Source of the DNA: JADKAV01 sp037045455
GTDB lineage: Bacteria > Actinomycetota > Actinomycetes > S36-B12 > UBA10799
Length of the DNA stretch: 64,000 nucleotides
NCBI GenBank assembly: GCA_037045455.1
Contig: JBAOIN010000009.1
Coordinates: 62,001 to 126,000 of the forward strand
Reading direction: 5' to 3'
Positions 1 to 10,029 of the stretch are shown here, one piece after another. Every line of letters starts with the position of its first letter. Positions within the stretch are counted from its first letter, which is position 1. The notes under the pieces were generated by a model. That model was not told where the DNA came from. It searched no databases and saw nothing but the letters and a program-made list of their open reading frames with translations. The position numbers were made by a program, and so were the translations under genes.

Positions 1-1
1 G

Positions 2-397
2 CCCGTGCTGCCCGAACGGTTCCTGAGCACGCACATGCCCGGACCGCTGGTGGGCGGGTCGTACAACCGGAAGGCCTGGACGGCCGAATCCCTGGCCCCC
101 TATGAGGCGGCCTTCGCCACGCCGGCAGACGCCAAGGGAGCGGTGAACTGGTACCGCGGCGCGTTGCGCCACCCCGCGCGCAACGCCCCCAAAATCAGCC
201 TTCCCATCTTGATCATCTGGGGCGTGCAGGACCAGTTCCTGAGCCTCGGGATGATCTCGCCACAATCCCTGCGCCGGGCACTGGCCTTCGGCAACGAGCC
301 GACCGTCGTGCTGGTGGAAGAGGCTGGGCACTTCGTGCAGAACGAGGCGCCGGAACAGGTTACGGCTGCGATGCTCAACTGGCTGGGACCGGCCTGA
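2..397 (+). CDS. alpha/beta hydrolase, C-terminal part (5' end outside window)
   Basis: About 131 residues of the C-terminal half of an alpha/beta-hydrolase fold protein. The reading frame is open to the left edge, so the start and the nucleophile elbow are missing. Seen here: a strand PILIIWGVQDQFL carrying the probable acid residue (the Asp after VQ), and EEAGHFVQNEAPE, the usual loop with the catalytic His. This spacing and the NEAPEQV tail are typical of epoxide-hydrolase or haloalkane-dehalogenase-like members, but the substrate cannot be inferred. It converges with the DUF255 gene on the other strand, with about 180 bp of hairpin-rich DNA between them. Confidence 0.75.
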   Translation, partial: PVLPERFLSTHMPGPLVGGSYNRKAWTAESLAPYEAAFATPADAKGAVNWYRGALRHPARNAPKISLPILIIWGVQDQFLSLGMISPQSLRRALAFGNEPTVVLVEEAGHFVQNEAPEQVTAAMLNWLGPA

Positions 398-422
398 GCT
401 GCGGAAGAGGATCCCCCCGGAT

Positions 423-487
423 CCGTGCAGGTTCAGGTCGCGAAAACCGCAACGTGGAGCTTCACGTCCGGCCCGAACCTGCACGCC
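423..487. repeat. 65-bp palindromic intergenic repeat, copy 1 (family P)
   Basis: The ends GTGCAGGTTC and GAACCTGCAC are perfect 10-bp inverted arms. A 65-bp segment of exactly the same length at 60427-60491 matches at about 50 of 65 positions, including the left arm, a central AACCGCAAC and the right end CTGCACGCC. It lies between convergent genes, so a bidirectional terminator role is possible. Confidence 0.6.
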
Positions 488-554
488 TTCCTCAAGGCTG
501 CACGGACGCCTGTTTGGAACCGACTGGTCACTGCCGGCTGCGTTCATTCGCAGG

Positions 555-577
555 CTCGCCACTTCGCCGGCGAGGAT

Positions 578-593
<16 letters not shown>
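555..593. terminator. terminator-like inverted repeat at the end of the DUF255 gene
   Basis: CTCGCCACTTC (555-565) and GAAGTGGCGAG (583-593) are perfect 11-bp inverted arms spanning the DUF255 stop codon (578-580). There is no T-tract, as is common for actinobacterial hairpins. The 14-mer GGCGAGGATTCACG occurs twice, at 569-582 and 588-601, suggesting a small local duplication. Confidence 0.45.
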
Positions 594-2470
<1,877 letters not shown>

Positions 2471-2495
2471 TCCTGTGACTCCTGACCAGTGGCAT

Positions 2496-2526
2496 CGTGC
2501 ATCACTTCACCGTCGAGTGATGCACG
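2496..2526. promoter_or_regulatory. candidate operator upstream of the DUF255 gene
   Basis: CGTGCATCACT (2496-2506) and AGTGATGCACG (2516-2526) form a perfect 11-bp inverted repeat with a 9-bp spacer, 26-56 nt upstream of the DUF255 start. The short symmetric form and position suit a dimeric repressor site. The rest of the 360-bp gap (2471-2830) shows no convincing gene. Confidence 0.4.
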
Positions 2527-2830
2527 AAACAGCGAACGATGGTTCTTCCAGCGTAGGGAGGTCTCGGTGGCCACACGTTCTTCACCAAACTCGCGCAGGG
2601 CGAACCACGCACGTTGGGTGGTAGTGCACGGCCGTGGCGGGTGCGGCTCTACGCCCCGATGACGGCGGTAGGAAGTATGAGAGGTTCCGAGCGCGGGAAG
2701 GTCGTGGACGCCGAAGAAGCGGACTCGTCGCGCGACATCGTCCTCCTCGCTGCTCACGTGCTGCCCTACCGCGCCAACCCGAGCCATATCGTCGCGCACG
2801 GGTCCGACACCGTCGGAACGTTCAATCAGC

Positions 2831-3679
2831 TCATACTGCGAGCGCGTTCCGCCAAGCAGCGAAGACGCGGTCGATCTCGGCGGGGTCGACGAAGGTGTCG
2901 AACGCCAGCTTTGCCCGTTCGACGCTTATCGGGTCGCGCAACACGGCCACTGTCCACTCGATGCTCTGGCGAACATCGACGCCGATTTCGGGGTGATCTG
3001 CGAACTCCGCGATCACTGGCAGAGTCCCGGCAGGGTCGTCAACCGCCATCAGACGCCACAGGTCGCCGAGGTCCTTGTCGCGCACCGGTCCCTTGCGCCG
3101 CTCCCGCAGCCGTTCGCCGATCTTCGAGCCCTTGGCGAGGATAAGCGCCGGGATCTCCGCGACGTGGAGCTCAGCCGTCAAACGCGGGTCGGCGAAGTCG
3201 GTGATCTTCACGAGCGATCGGTTGAACGCAGCGAGTTCGAGGCCGAGTGCGTTGCCGACCGTGAGCTTGCCGTGCGCGGGCTGCAAGGCAGGGACGCCGC
3301 GCTTGTTGCGGCTGGCAGTGCCGGACAACCCGTGTGGCGCGAGCAGATCGATCTTCTCGCGGAACGATCGCGTCCCAGCGACATCCTCGTACGGCGTCCG
3401 ACCCCACAGCCCCGGCCGCGCGGTTGTGCGGTGCTCGTAGCCGGCGTTGGCGAGCAGCGCCTCGATGCTCGGCAGGTGGCCGACCAGACCCGGCGTCACT
3501 CCGAGGTCACCGTCGCCGGTCGGCATCCGAGGGACATCGAGGTCCATCGTGCGGAGTAGGACGGCGTGGGCGCCAACCAACGTCAGCGACTCAGCGTGGA
3601 CCTCAAGGACCTTAACGACGTTGATGATCGCCCGGCGGCTCCATTCGATCTCGGTTCGAGGCTTCTTGTAGGCCGTCAC
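2831..3679 (-). CDS. nucleotidyltransferase-like toxin of an AbiE-type (type IV) pair
   Basis: 282 residues. The N-terminal half looks like a nucleotidyltransferase of the AbiEii/MenT class: SLTLVGAHAVLLRTMDLDV followed by a GDGDLGV acidic motif (residues about 55-61) in the place of the GSxxxDxD catalytic site, and EKIDLLAPHGLSG as a possible third acidic strand. The C-terminal half has KDLGDLWRLM, typical of this family's helical domain. It starts with GTG overlapping the stop of the upstream HTH gene by 4 bp (GTGA), so the two are co-translated. Partner order (antitoxin first, toxin second) matches AbiE systems. Toxin activity is an inference; other nucleotidyltransferase roles are possible. 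Confidence 0.65.
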   Translation of the reverse strand: MTAYKKPRTEIEWSRRAIINVVKVLEVHAESLTLVGAHAVLLRTMDLDVPRMPTGDGDLGVTPGLVGHLPSIEALLANAGYEHRTTARPGLWGRTPYEDVAGTRSFREKIDLLAPHGLSGTASRNKRGVPALQPAHGKLTVGNALGLELAAFNRSLVKITDFADPRLTAELHVAEIPALILAKGSKIGERLRERRKGPVRDKDLGDLWRLMAVDDPAGTLPVIAEFADHPEIGVDVRQSIEWTVAVLRDPISVERAKLAFDTFVDPAEIDRVFAAWRNALAV

Positions 3680-4437
3680 GCTACTCGCCTCCCCATGAGG
3701 ATGTCCGCCTGCTCGGCCATGCGGTCGATGCCACCGTAGGCGTCGATGACGACCTGGTCCCGAGCCACGACGTCAATGCCACCAATGTCGACCCGGCCGA
3801 TCTCGCTGACACCGTCGAACGGAATGAGAGTGATCCGCATCCCGAACGCGCCGGGCTGCTTGCGCACAAGCCCAGCGACACCAGCAGCGCTGGAGACGTC
3901 CTCGACGTAGAGCACCGGCCATGCCTCCCCCGCGGTGGACTGGTATCGGTTGGCTCCGGCATCGCCGGTCAGCGCGTAGTCGATCCCTGCCCTTCGAAGC
4001 GAATGTACGATCTCATCCGCGGACGGACCAGCAGTGAAGTCGACGGCTCCGGGCCGGCGTGTCAGTCGGGCAGCACGACCGGCACGAAACAGCAGGTCCG
4101 CTTCCTTCCCCGCGGCGACCCGACCATTGCCGTCCAGTAGCCCGATCCGCGACCACCGCTGGCGCCACAGTTCGACGCCCGGAGTCGACGACACGTCGAG
4201 CTTCGGGTTGAGCGCGAGACGTGCGGTGGCGATCGCATCCACATCCGCAAGGCCGGTGAAGCCGATCGGCTCCCCCAGGACCGTCAGGATCTCCTGCGCC
4301 AGATCGAACGACGGGCTCACCGCACCGGACTCGATCCGGGTGACCGTGGTCGGGGCAACGTCGACGAGCGCCGCGAGCTGTCGGGCGCTCAGCCCGTTCA
4401 CTCGGCGCAGCGTCGAGATCCGCTCAGCCAGGTCCAT
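3676..4437 (-). CDS. HTH (XRE) AbiEi-like antitoxin and autorepressor
   Basis: 253 residues. Residues about 5-60 are a classic XRE helix-turn-helix (LSARQLAALVDVAPTTVTRI). The rest resembles the C-terminal domain of AbiEi-type antitoxins, for example DAGANRYQSTAGEAWPVLYV and VVIDAYGGIDRMAEQADILM. The ATG at 4437 was chosen because a -10 hexamer TAAACT (4445-4450) ends 7 nt before it, giving a leaderless mRNA; an in-frame ATG at 4443 and a long upstream extension look unlikely. The promoter carries an inverted repeat suited to self-repression. The downstream nucleotidyltransferase overlaps by 4 bp. Confidence 0.7.
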   Translation of the reverse strand: MDLAERISTLRRVNGLSARQLAALVDVAPTTVTRIESGAVSPSFDLAQEILTVLGEPIGFTGLADVDAIATARLALNPKLDVSSTPGVELWRQRWSRIGLLDGNGRVAAGKEADLLFRAGRAARLTRRPGAVDFTAGPSADEIVHSLRRAGIDYALTGDAGANRYQSTAGEAWPVLYVEDVSSAAGVAGLVRKQPGAFGMRITLIPFDGVSEIGRVDIGGIDVVARDQVVIDAYGGIDRMAEQADILMGRRVA

Positions 4438-4444
4438 GTACATC

Positions 4445-4474
4445 AGTTTAGGTTGATGTTGCAGATATGCAACA
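4445..4474 (-). promoter_or_regulatory. promoter and operator of the AbiE-like pair
   Basis: On the minus strand TTGCAT (4467-4472) and TAAACT (4445-4450) are separated by 16 bp and fit -35 and -10 boxes. A perfect inverted repeat TGTTGCA (4457-4463), spacer GATA, TGCAACA (4468-4474) covers the -35 box and half of the spacer, an ideal place for repression by the HTH protein encoded downstream. Confidence 0.55.
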
Positions 4475-4617
4475 CTGGGAGTGGCAACAAGGGCGCACCG
4501 GCACTCGGAAAGTGGCACGTTCCGTTTCGCGCGGACTCGGCGATTTCGGCAACTGGCGCTCCGCCTTCGAGCGCCCTCCAGATCGTCGGACAGACGGGGT
4601 CTCGCTAACCTCAAACG

Positions 4618-4935
4618 GTGTCCACAAAGGCGGAGCGCCGGGCGGCCCGAGCGAAGGTCGCCGCCTACCACGGAGAACAGCTCGGCCGGCTCGTTGGACG
4701 TCTGGCCGACGCGATCGATCGACACCGAGCCGCAGAGCTCGACGCTTTCGACGTCGACGAGGTGGTATTCCAGTACTCCCGCGCAGCCAAGGAGCTGTGG
4801 AAGTTCTGCAACATGGGCAGCGTCGAGATCGCAGCCCGCATCATTGCCGACGATCCGCCGACGGACTGGTGGGAACGAGGAGCACGTCCACAGCGCCAGG
4901 ACCCGGGAGGCGCCTCGAGTGATACGCGAGAGTGA
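4618..4935 (+). CDS. conserved actinobacterial small protein of unknown function
   Basis: 105 residues, hydrophilic, mostly helical: STKAERRAARAKVAAYHGEQ, then LADAIDRHRAAELDAFDVDE and AAKELWKFC, ending in DWWERGA. This pattern is familiar from unnamed actinobacterial proteins, but no function is known to me. The GTG start is supported by TAACCT (4606-4611) ending 6 nt before it (leaderless pattern). It is divergent from the AbiE-like pair, and the two promoters lie within 180 bp of each other. Confidence 0.6.
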   Translation: MSTKAERRAARAKVAAYHGEQLGRLVGRLADAIDRHRAAELDAFDVDEVVFQYSRAAKELWKFCNMGSVEIAARIIADDPPTDWWERGARPQRQDPGGASSDTRE

Positions 4936-5040
4936 TACACGAAGCCCTGGAAACGGCGTCCAATGGCGACACGGCGTGAACCAACACGATTCACAAACCC
5001 CGTCTGACCTGTCGTTCGTGAAATCTCGTCAACGACGCTC

Positions 5041-5097
5041 GTGGCACCAGTGGCACGCGGCGTAGCCGACGCTCAGTAGAACCGGCACGTCGCGGCG
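5041..5097 (-). pseudogene. 57-bp fragment of a DUF255 gene
   Basis: Matches 2309-2365 of the intact DUF255 gene at 53 of 57 positions. Translated on the minus strand both encode RRDVPVLLSVGYAACHWCH, and all four differences are synonymous. The fragment is joined directly to a truncated vapC, so it is a recombination scar from a diverged DUF255 copy, not a gene. Confidence 0.8.
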
Positions 5098-5099
5098 AC

Positions 5100-5466
5100 G
5101 GGCAGCGAAGCCCGTCCAGCAGCAGTTCGGCGAGTACTTCATCCGCACGCTTCTTGCGGTGCTCATCTCCGACCCGTACACGGGATATTGGCGTCAAGGA
5201 AGACGGTCAATTCGGGGATCCCGTACAGGTAGCCGCGTCGAGTCTCTTCAAGCAGCTGCTCGATGTCCCCTGTCGGTCCGTGCCTTGTCCGGGTAGCCCG
5301 TGACAGCCCAAGTTGGCGCGTCAACTCGGGTTCGAAGCGTTCGACCACTGCCCGGTGCAGCCTCTCGCGGACCCACTGCGACACATTCAATCATTTGTGG
5401 GCGGGCGGCGGCTCGAATCTCGCTGTACTCCGCATCTTCCAGTACGACGCGCAGCCGCTCGCTCAT
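5100..5466 (-). pseudogene. remnant of a vapB-vapC toxin-antitoxin pair
   Basis: The minus strand starts with MSERLRVVLEDAEYSEIRAA, a ribbon-helix-helix antitoxin start; after a single extra base it continues LNVSQWVRERLHRAVVERF in the next frame, as expected for VapB. At 5190 it runs into LTVFLDANIP, the start of a PIN-domain VapC with its first catalytic Asp, then after another shift VGDEHRKKRADEVLAELL. VapC stops after about 36 residues where the DUF255 fragment begins, so the toxin lacks the rest of its PIN domain and cannot be active. Confidence 0.65.
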
Positions 5467-5547
5467 GCGACGCGTATGGCCCCTTTCCGCAACTAGCAGA
5501 AACGAAACAGCGCCCGCCCCATCTCGGGAGCGGGCGCCGTCGCGGAT

Positions 5548-6181
5548 TCAGACCGAAGGCTGCGGGGTCCAGCGCAGGTACGGCTTGACCTCTTCGACCT
5601 CGCCGAACTTCTCCTTGGCGTCCTGCGGTCGAGATAGCCGGCGACACGATCACGCGCTGACCGGGCTGCCAGTCGACGGGGGTCGACACCGGTGCCAGGT
5701 CGGTGAGCTGCAGCGCGTCGATCACCCGCAGGATCTCGTCGAAGTTGCGGCCCACGGACTTCGGGTAGGTCAGCGTCAGGCGCACCTTGTTGCTCGGGTC
5801 GATGATGAACACCGAGCGCACTGTCGACGTGTCGCCCTCACCCGGGTGGATCATGTCGTAGGTCTCGGAGATCGCCTTGTCCGGGTCGGCGATGATCGGG
5901 AAGTTCAGGTCGGTGCCGCCCACGTCACCGATGTCGCCAGCCCACGCCTTGTGGTCCTCGACCGGGTCGACGGAGATCGCGATGGCCTTCACGCCGCGCT
6001 TGTCGAACTCCGTCTGCAGCGCGGCGGTGCGGCCAAGCTCAGTGGTGCAGACCGGCGTGAAGTCGGCCGGGTGGCTGAAGAAGACCGCCCAGGAGCCGTC
6101 CTTCCAGTCGTGGAAGGAGATCGGTCCGTCGGTGGTCTCGGCGGTGAAGTCGGGGGCGATGTCGCCCAAGCGGATGGTCAT
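5548..6181 (-). CDS. 1-Cys peroxiredoxin (Prx6 family), frameshifted near its end
   Basis: About 210 residues. The thioredoxin-fold peroxidase motif ADFTPVCTTELG holds the peroxidatic Cys45; GVKAIAISVDPVEDHKAW, FPIIADPDKAI and the C-terminal dimer arm VDWQPGQRVIVSPAIS are typical of Prx6-type enzymes that reduce H2O2 and alkyl hydroperoxides in the cytosol. After PAIS one extra base in the CC pair at 5622-5623 shifts the frame; in the next frame DAKEKFGEVEEVKPYLRWTP completes the family's usual tail, with the stop at 5548. The start has GGAGG (6187-6191) 5 nt upstream. A nine-codon ORF ending Cys-Cys lies 56 nt upstream. Confidence 0.85.
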
Positions 6182-6236
6182 GGATTCCTCCAGGAAGTCA
6201 GGTGAGGTGTGGGAGCTGAACGAAAGAGACGGTTCG

Positions 6237-6266
6237 TCAGCAACACGAGGTGGAGTTGACGCGCAT
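6237..6266 (-). CDS. possible Cys-Cys leader peptide upstream of the peroxiredoxin
   Basis: Nine codons, MRVNSTSCC then TGA, with GGGAG 9 nt before the ATG, and the peroxiredoxin start 56 nt beyond the stop. Short ORFs ending in consecutive Cys codons act as cysteine attenuators in some actinobacteria (known for sulfur genes). A thiol-dependent enzyme downstream makes that reading plausible. No homologue could be checked, and a 10-codon ORF can occur by chance. Confidence 0.35.
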   Translation of the reverse strand: MRVNSTSCC

Positions 6267-6360
6267 GTGATCGATCTCCCGCCGGGAGGTCAGCAACGTC
6301 ATGCGCACGAAGGTAACACGGGTGCATCGCTGGTATTCCCACAGGGTCGGTAGACAAGGG

Positions 6361-6445
6361 TCCGTGAGCATTCTGGGCATCCGTGAGCAGCGCGGACGGG
6401 ATTTCAGCGCCCTGTCTGCTCACCGATGCCCGGAATGCTCACGGA
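6361..6445. repeat. double-palindrome intergenic repeat, copy 1 (family C)
   Basis: Outer arms TCCGTGAGCATT and AATGCTCACGGA enclose inner arms GGGCATCCGTGAGC and GCTCACCGATGCCC. It is effectively four copies of ATC(C/G)GTGAGCA, two direct and two inverted. Related copies lie at 18329 and 39783, and a diverged one at 30294. This copy lies between the divergent peroxiredoxin and cysteine hydrolase genes; the rest of 6182-6509 shows only the leader ORF. Confidence 0.7.
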
Positions 6446-6509
6446 TCGCGATCATTGCCGATCGTTCTGGGTCTAGTTCTCGATCACCTGGTCATGTCAG
6501 GCTCGTTCT

Positions 6510-7037
6510 ATGACACAAACGCTGCTCGTGATCGATGTCCAGCACGGCGTGATCGACGGCGCCCACGGCAGGGATCAGGTGGTCGGGAACATCGGCGAAC
6601 TCGTGACCGCGGCGCGGGATGCGCAGGTCCCCGTGGTCTGGGTGCAGCACAACGAACCCGCCATGACGATCGGTAGCGACGACTGGCACCTGGTGGACGA
6701 ACTCGACCCGGCCGACGAGCCGCGTGTGGACAAGCAATACCGCAGTTCGTTCGAGGACACCTCCCTGCCCGGGATCCTGGAGGACCTAGCCACGCGGGAA
6801 CTGATCGTCTGTGGTGCGGAGACGAACTACTGCGTGCGGCACACGATCCACTCGGCGCTGGAACGCGGTTTCGATGTCACCTTGGTCGCAGATGCGCATA
6901 CGACCAGCGATGAGAACGCCGCGCAGGTGATCGCCGAGCAGAACGACAATTTCGGCAACTACCGATTGCCCGGCCGGACGTGTCATACGGCACAGACTGC
7001 TGACGTCATCAGCGACTGGCACACATCCGCGAGTTGA
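6510..7037 (+). CDS. isochorismatase-family cysteine hydrolase
   Basis: 175 residues with the complete catalytic triad of the family: Asp9 in LLVIDVQHG, Lys75 in RVDKQYRSSF, and Cys108 in VCGAETNYCVRHT. Members hydrolyse amides or vinyl ethers (nicotinamidase, isochorismatase, carbamoylases); the substrate is not predictable here. The start follows CAGGCT (6498-6503) by 6 nt, a leaderless arrangement. The gene stands alone, downstream of a palindromic repeat and co-directional with the following GGDEF-EAL gene. Confidence 0.85.
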   Translation: MTQTLLVIDVQHGVIDGAHGRDQVVGNIGELVTAARDAQVPVVWVQHNEPAMTIGSDDWHLVDELDPADEPRVDKQYRSSFEDTSLPGILEDLATRELIVCGAETNYCVRHTIHSALERGFDVTLVADAHTTSDENAAQVIAEQNDNFGNYRLPGRTCHTAQTADVISDWHTSAS

Positions 7038-7107
7038 TCCACTTTCGCTCTGCGTCAGATACCCCCTTCTCGTTAGGCTGATGGCTACCAGCGAGGTGGA
7101 GCGGACG

Positions 7108-10029
7108 ATGACGCGGCACTGGATCAAGGAGTTGCCAGGCGCACCCTTCGCGCTGGTCTTCTTCATGGCGGTGTCGATCGCTGCCACGCCGGGTCCGCCG
7201 CGCTACATCTCCGTGATCAGTCTGGGTCTTGGATGGGTTCTGGCCTGGTCGCTGCGGGTGCCCCGGCGAGCGCTGCCGTGGCTCGCGGCGGGTTACGCCA
7301 TCCTCGTCGCGGCGCTGTCGATGCTCGGTGGCCGAACCCCCGTTGTCGCTGTGGCAAGCGCCGCCACCCTCGTGATCACACTGGTGGTCCTGTCTTTGCT
7401 CGGCCACGCCATGGGTCTGCAGCAGATGCGTAGCCCGGTCGACGCGCTGCGACTGTTCGCCCTCGCCGGCATCTCCGGTGTCCTGGTGCCCGCACTGACG
7501 ATGATCAACGCTCACCTGGTCAACATGGGCGCCGCCACTGCCCAAGTGACCCCGCAAAGCGCACTCACGTGCGTCATCGGCGTGCTCACAATGGGCCCAC
7601 TCTTGCTCGGCTACAAACGAGGCGGTCTGCACCTCTCCGCACTGAAACAGTTCGAGCTCTTCACGCTGACCGCCGTCACCATTTTCCTGTTGCTCGGCGT
7701 GACGCTCATGGACGCGCGCACGCTGGCCGGGGCGGCCCCGCTCTTCCTGCTGGTCGTGGTGCTCGGGTGGCTCGGCATGCGGTTCGGACCGTTTCTGGCG
7801 GCGTGCGCTCTGACGACGGTGACCTGCTGGATAGCACTGGGCGTGACGAGCAAGACCGGCATCTTCATCGCCGGAACGAGCTCCATCATGAACGCCGTGC
7901 TCGCCGCCCAGCTCTACCTGACCGTTCTGGCGGCCAGCGTCATCATGCTCTCCGTGTATGCGGTTTACACACGCGATCAGGATGCCGCTGCAGTGCAATC
8001 GGCCCAGATGCTCACGAATGCCTTGGAAAGCGCCTCGGCCGAGTTCTTCGTGAAGAAGTACGACCCGCACTCCGATCGGTTCATTTACGTCGAGGTCAAC
8101 GACGCACTTGCCGGCACCTTGGATAGACCCACCGAGGACCTGCTGGGCCGGTCAGCTGACGATCTCTACCCGCCAGCGGTGGCGCGGACATTCCGTGAGC
8201 ACGATGACCAGATTCTGGGATCCGGAGTGCGCCAGCAGTTCTCGTTGACGACCAGGCTGAACGGCCGGGTCAGTCACCACACCACGATGATGTTCCCGAT
8301 CCACGACGACCAGCAGAATCCGATCGGGGTGGGCGGTATCAGCATGGACCGCACCGACGAACACCGCCGCGAACAGTTGCTGCAGTCGGTGTTCACGCAG
8401 TCCCCGATCGCCACGGCCCGGGTCAGCAGCGACCCGGATTCCGTCGGTCTGCTGCTGGAGGTCAACGATGCGTTCACGCGACTGGTCGGCCTCGACTCCG
8501 CAGATCTCGACGGGCGCCATCTGGAGGAGTTCGTCACGGCCCCCGTGCTGCCACAATCGGGCACGGTGCGCCGAGAGGTGCAACTGCAGCGCACGGACGG
8601 CACCGTTTTGACGGTGGTGAGTACCGCGACGAAGGTGACCGAGACCGAAGTGGACGCCCACTTCATCCTCTTGATTCTCGAAGACGTCACCGCCGCCCGC
8701 GCGGCAGAAGCGGGACTGGTGCACCGGGCGACTCACGACCTGCTCACCGACCTGTTGAACCGGCAGGCGCTCGTGGAACGGCTCGCACTGCGCTGCACCA
8801 ACGGCGTCGTGCGATCGGGCATCGCCATCCTGTGCTGCGATCTGGACGGGTTCAAGCAGATCAACGACAGCCTCGGTCACGATTCTGGTGACCGGGTGCT
8901 GCTGGCCATGGCCTCTCGGGTGCGGGAGGCAGTGCACCAGGAGGACACGGTCGGCCGGCTCGGCGCCGACGAGTTCGTCGTGGTCTCCGGCCGGCCCATG
9001 GGCATCGCCGATGCCAGGGCCTTGGCACAGCGGGTCCGGGAGGCCGTGGCCGTACCACTGGAGATGGACGGGCGTACCCACACCATCCGCACCAGCATCG
9101 GAGTCGTGATCAGCGCCGGCGAGGCTGGTCCGGAGGATCTGCTGCGGCAAGCGGATGTCGCTCTCACGAGGGCGAAGGACCTCGGTCGCGACCGGATCGA
9201 GGTCTACCGGCCGGAACTCGATCGTCGCGTGCAGTTGCGCGTCGCAATGCGGGACACGCTTCGCACCGCGCTGTCGGAGAACCGGATCGAGGTGCATGCC
9301 CAGCCTGTGATCGATCTGGCATCCGGACGCATCGCGGGGGCCGAGGCACTGGTCCGATTGCGCGATCTGGACGGGTCGTTGCTACCACCGGCGGCATTCA
9401 TCCCGGTCGCCGAGGAGACCGGGCTCATCGTGCCGCTGGGGCTGCGGGTGCTCGACGTTGCGCTCGCGCTGCGCGCCCGCTGGTCCGACGCTGAGATGCC
9501 GCTGCAGATCGCCGTGAACGTCTCACCTCGACAACTGGCCGATAGGGACTTCGCAGCCACTGTCACGACGCTGCTGCAGGCGCACGGTGTACCGGCGGAC
9601 CAACTGGCCCTGGAAGTCACGGAGAGCACCGTCGTGGATGCCGTCGGGCCGACATTGGACGTCCTGGGCAAGATCCGCAGCCTGGGGGTGCACGTCGCGA
9701 TCGACGACTTCGGCACCGGCTACTCCAGCCTCACTTCCCTGCGCGACCTGCCCGCCGACATCGTGAAGATCGATCGTTCGTTCGTCTCCGGACTGCCCGA
9801 CGCGGAGGGTGACGAGGCAATCGTGCGGGCCGTCCTGGCAATGGCCCATGCAACGCATCGGACAGTGATCGCCGAGGGCGTCGAGACGCGCGAACAGGCA
9901 GCCAGGCTGCTGACGCTGGGCTGCGACCAGGTGCAGGGCTTCTACTTCGCACCGCCCATGCCGCCCTCGGAGTTCGACACCCGTCGGCGGTTCAGCATCG
10001 AGGAACGGGCGCCTAGGCTGCAGTCGTGA
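7108..10029 (+). CDS. MASE1-like sensor with PAS, degenerate GGDEF and intact EAL domains
   Basis: About 973 residues. Residues 10-290 form 8 or so membrane helices resembling the MASE1 sensory domain; two PAS-like domains follow (about 300-540), then GGDEF (about 545-705) and EAL (about 715-955). The GGDEF site reads GADEF (residues 619-623). The EAL domain keeps EALVRL (746), LEVTEST, DDFGTGYSS (866), KIDRSF and EGVET, so c-di-GMP phosphodiesterase activity is expected while cyclase activity is doubtful. The ATG at 7108 was preferred to 7081 because GAGGTGGAG lies 6 nt upstream and a TAGGCT -10 at 7074-7079 would start transcription after 7081. It overlaps the next gene by 4 bp (GTGA). Confidence 0.85.
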   Translation: MTRHWIKELPGAPFALVFFMAVSIAATPGPPRYISVISLGLGWVLAWSLRVPRRALPWLAAGYAILVAALSMLGGRTPVVAVASAATLVITLVVLSLLGHAMGLQQMRSPVDALRLFALAGISGVLVPALTMINAHLVNMGAATAQVTPQSALTCVIGVLTMGPLLLGYKRGGLHLSALKQFELFTLTAVTIFLLLGVTLMDARTLAGAAPLFLLVVVLGWLGMRFGPFLAACALTTVTCWIALGVTSKTGIFIAGTSSIMNAVLAAQLYLTVLAASVIMLSVYAVYTRDQDAAAVQSAQMLTNALESASAEFFVKKYDPHSDRFIYVEVNDALAGTLDRPTEDLLGRSADDLYPPAVARTFREHDDQILGSGVRQQFSLTTRLNGRVSHHTTMMFPIHDDQQNPIGVGGISMDRTDEHRREQLLQSVFTQSPIATARVSSDPDSVGLLLEVNDAFTRLVGLDSADLDGRHLEEFVTAPVLPQSGTVRREVQLQRTDGTVLTVVSTATKVTETEVDAHFILLILEDVTAARAAEAGLVHRATHDLLTDLLNRQALVERLALRCTNGVVRSGIAILCCDLDGFKQINDSLGHDSGDRVLLAMASRVREAVHQEDTVGRLGADEFVVVSGRPMGIADARALAQRVREAVAVPLEMDGRTHTIRTSIGVVISAGEAGPEDLLRQADVALTRAKDLGRDRIEVYRPELDRRVQLRVAMRDTLRTALSENRIEVHAQPVIDLASGRIAGAEALVRLRDLDGSLLPPAAFIPVAEETGLIVPLGLRVLDVALALRARWSDAEMPLQIAVNVSPRQLADRDFAATVTTLLQAHGVPADQLALEVTESTVVDAVGPTLDVLGKIRSLGVHVAIDDFGTGYSSLTSLRDLPADIVKIDRSFVSGLPDAEGDEAIVRAVLAMAHATHRTVIAEGVETREQAARLLTLGCDQVQGFYFAPPMPPSEFDTRRRFSIEERAPRLQS

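Noticed and set aside
7009..8070. 353-codon minus-strand frame opposite the MASE1 protein
   Set aside because: Rich in Gln/His/Arg with no domains; shadow of the membrane sensor region.
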